Shown: piece by piece, positions 63,357 to 64,000 of the stretch | How the letters are laid out: every line of letters begins with the position of its first letter | How positions within the stretch are numbered: position 1 is the stretch's first letter | Assembly: GCA_020631215.1 (NCBI GenBank) | Contig: JAHDHS010000010.1 | Location: forward strand, 1-64,000 | Reading direction: 5' to 3' | DNA from: Hellea sp. | GTDB taxonomy: Bacteria > Pseudomonadota > Alphaproteobacteria > Caulobacterales > Maricaulaceae | Length of the DNA: 64,000 nucleotides | Position numbers and translations under genes: made by a program | Notes under the pieces: model-generated | Databases searched by the model: none | What the model was told of the DNA's origin: nothing | What the model saw: only the letters and a program-made list of their open reading frames with translations

Positions 63357-63695
63357 ATGGAAACGATAGCTACACCTGTGACACTCTCAGCCTCTGCCGC
63401 CAAGCAGATCAATGCGATCATGGCCAAACAGGGCTTTGACAAGTTTCTGCGCGTGGCCGTTGAAGGCGGTGGATGTTCCGGCTTTTCCTATAAATTCGAC
63501 TTCGCAGACGCCCCGAATGAGGATGATCTGGTCTTAGAGCGGGATGGCGCAAAAGTCGTGATCGATGAAATTAGCCTTGAATTTCTGGAAGGCTCCGAAA
63601 TCGACTATGCCAATGAACTCATCGGCTCCGCCTTCAAAATCAACAACCCCAATGCCACCGCCAATTGCGGCTGCGGCACCAGCTTCAGTATTTAA
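63357..63695 (+). CDS. erpA: A-type iron-sulfur cluster carrier/insertion protein
   Basis: Carries and inserts Fe-S clusters into target proteins. The real start is the ATG at 63357 (METIATPVTLSASAA); the track ORF begins upstream in the divergent region. 112 residues with the A-type signature: VEGGGCSGFSYKF (first Cys) and the C-terminal NCGCGTSFSI (Cys pair). It could equally be called IscA; the length and sequence fit the ErpA/IscA group. Confidence 0.93.
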   Translation: METIATPVTLSASAAKQINAIMAKQGFDKFLRVAVEGGGCSGFSYKFDFADAPNEDDLVLERDGAKVVIDEISLEFLEGSEIDYANELIGSAFKINNPNATANCGCGTSFSI

Positions 63696-63785
63696 AGCCG
63701 TTCATGGACGCCAATTCTCATGGGCATTTTGGCGCTAATAGGCTCACCTGTTTTGCTATTTGTTGGGTGATTGATAGAGTGCGGC

Positions 63786-64000
63786 ATGACTGAAAAGGAA
63801 GTTCACACCGCCCGCGCAGAAAAATATAAGCTGATCCGCTGGGTCGTGGGGTCTGTGACGCTGCTGATTATTATTGGCGTGATATATTGGTTTGTGACGG
63901 CCCCAGCCCGAATGGCGGGCAATATAACCGATCAGGTCAAGGATGCGGCGGGGAGTATGGATACAATTCGGCCTGTGCCTGCCCCCAAGCGCACATTGGG
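63786..64000 (+). CDS. Partial gene: single-helix membrane-anchored protein, cut by window end
   Basis: Not in the ORF track because it runs off the edge. From the ATG at 63786 the frame is open for 71 codons: a charged N-terminus (MTEKEVHTARAEKYKLIRW), one membrane helix (about 20-38) and the start of an exported domain. It lies 90 bases downstream of the Fe-S carrier gene on the same strand. The protein cannot be identified from this fragment. Confidence 0.65.
   Translation, partial: MTEKEVHTARAEKYKLIRWVVGSVTLLIIIGVIYWFVTAPARMAGNITDQVKDAAGSMDTIRPVPAPKRTL

Noticed and set aside
1-64000. CRISPR arrays, insertion sequences, prophage or integrase genes
   Set aside because: No regularly spaced repeats, transposase or phage proteins were seen among the frames read.

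Overview
The window looks like chromosomal DNA of an alphaproteobacterium, most likely a marine Maricaulales/Hyphomonadaceae-type organism (inference). Support comes from several alphaproteobacterial gene orders: coaD-ppi-ppi-queA-tgt, SPOR-nagZ-scpA-scpB-tatABC and yajC-secD-secF. Further support is a GTTC-N7-GTTC type LexA box between uvrA and ssb, a tRNA-His with U72 and A73, a DUF2336 protein and TadG-like proteins. No phage, insertion sequence or CRISPR array was seen. Most of the window is core genome, with several accessory islands.

Layout. 0-5 kb: panB with a small membrane protein, a TetR regulator facing a DUF1772-like membrane protein across a perfect palindrome, an orphan membrane protein and a long acyl-CoA dehydrogenase. 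5-10.7 kb: a lipoprotein cytochrome c, an outer-membrane protein, NAD kinase, and an ECF sigma factor coupled to a membrane-anchored VWA protein that probably carries its anti-sigma region. 10.7-18.7 kb: a tightly overlapping five-gene operon (Hpt-receiver regulator, TPR/YaiO-like porin, HEAT-repeat membrane protein, processive GT2 synthase, lipoprotein polysaccharide deacetylase) that reads as a synthase-dependent exopolysaccharide system, preceded by a DUF2336 gene. 18.8-26.4 kb: tRNA-His, an M48 peptidase, an AsmA protein, phenylalanine hydroxylase, an OmpA protein with Cys-Trp repeats, and tRNA-Lys. 26.4-34.7 kb: the tgt/queA/cyclophilin/coaD operon, an S41 peptidase and gyrA. The Tgt appears to lack all three zinc cysteines.

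34.8-46 kb: a Cu/Zn SOD lipoprotein, two tandem TadG-like VWA proteins, DUF2330 overlapping an isolated RnfD-like protein, uvrA and ssb sharing a LexA box, a JAMM-like lipoprotein, a polytopic membrane protein and trmFO. 46-53 kb: the GDYXXLXY/DUF4401/DUF4153 membrane trio, a squalene-synthase-like (NDUFAF6-type) gene, and a nickel-SOD cassette (His-rich small membrane protein, sodN, sodX) on the opposite strand between secF and the squalene-synthase-like gene. 53-64 kb: secF, secD, yajC, a LysM protein, tatC, tatB, tatA, scpB, scpA, nagZ, a SPOR protein, dgt, an A-type Fe-S carrier and one gene cut by the window edge.

The strongest candidate for an under-described system is the exopolysaccharide operon with its output-less Hpt-REC-REC regulator and HEAT-repeat partner. 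The zinc-cysteine-less Tgt, the nickel-SOD cassette with its His-rich partner, the ECF/VWA module and the DUF2330-RnfD pair come next. All functional statements rest on reading the sequence and on family knowledge; no database search was run.
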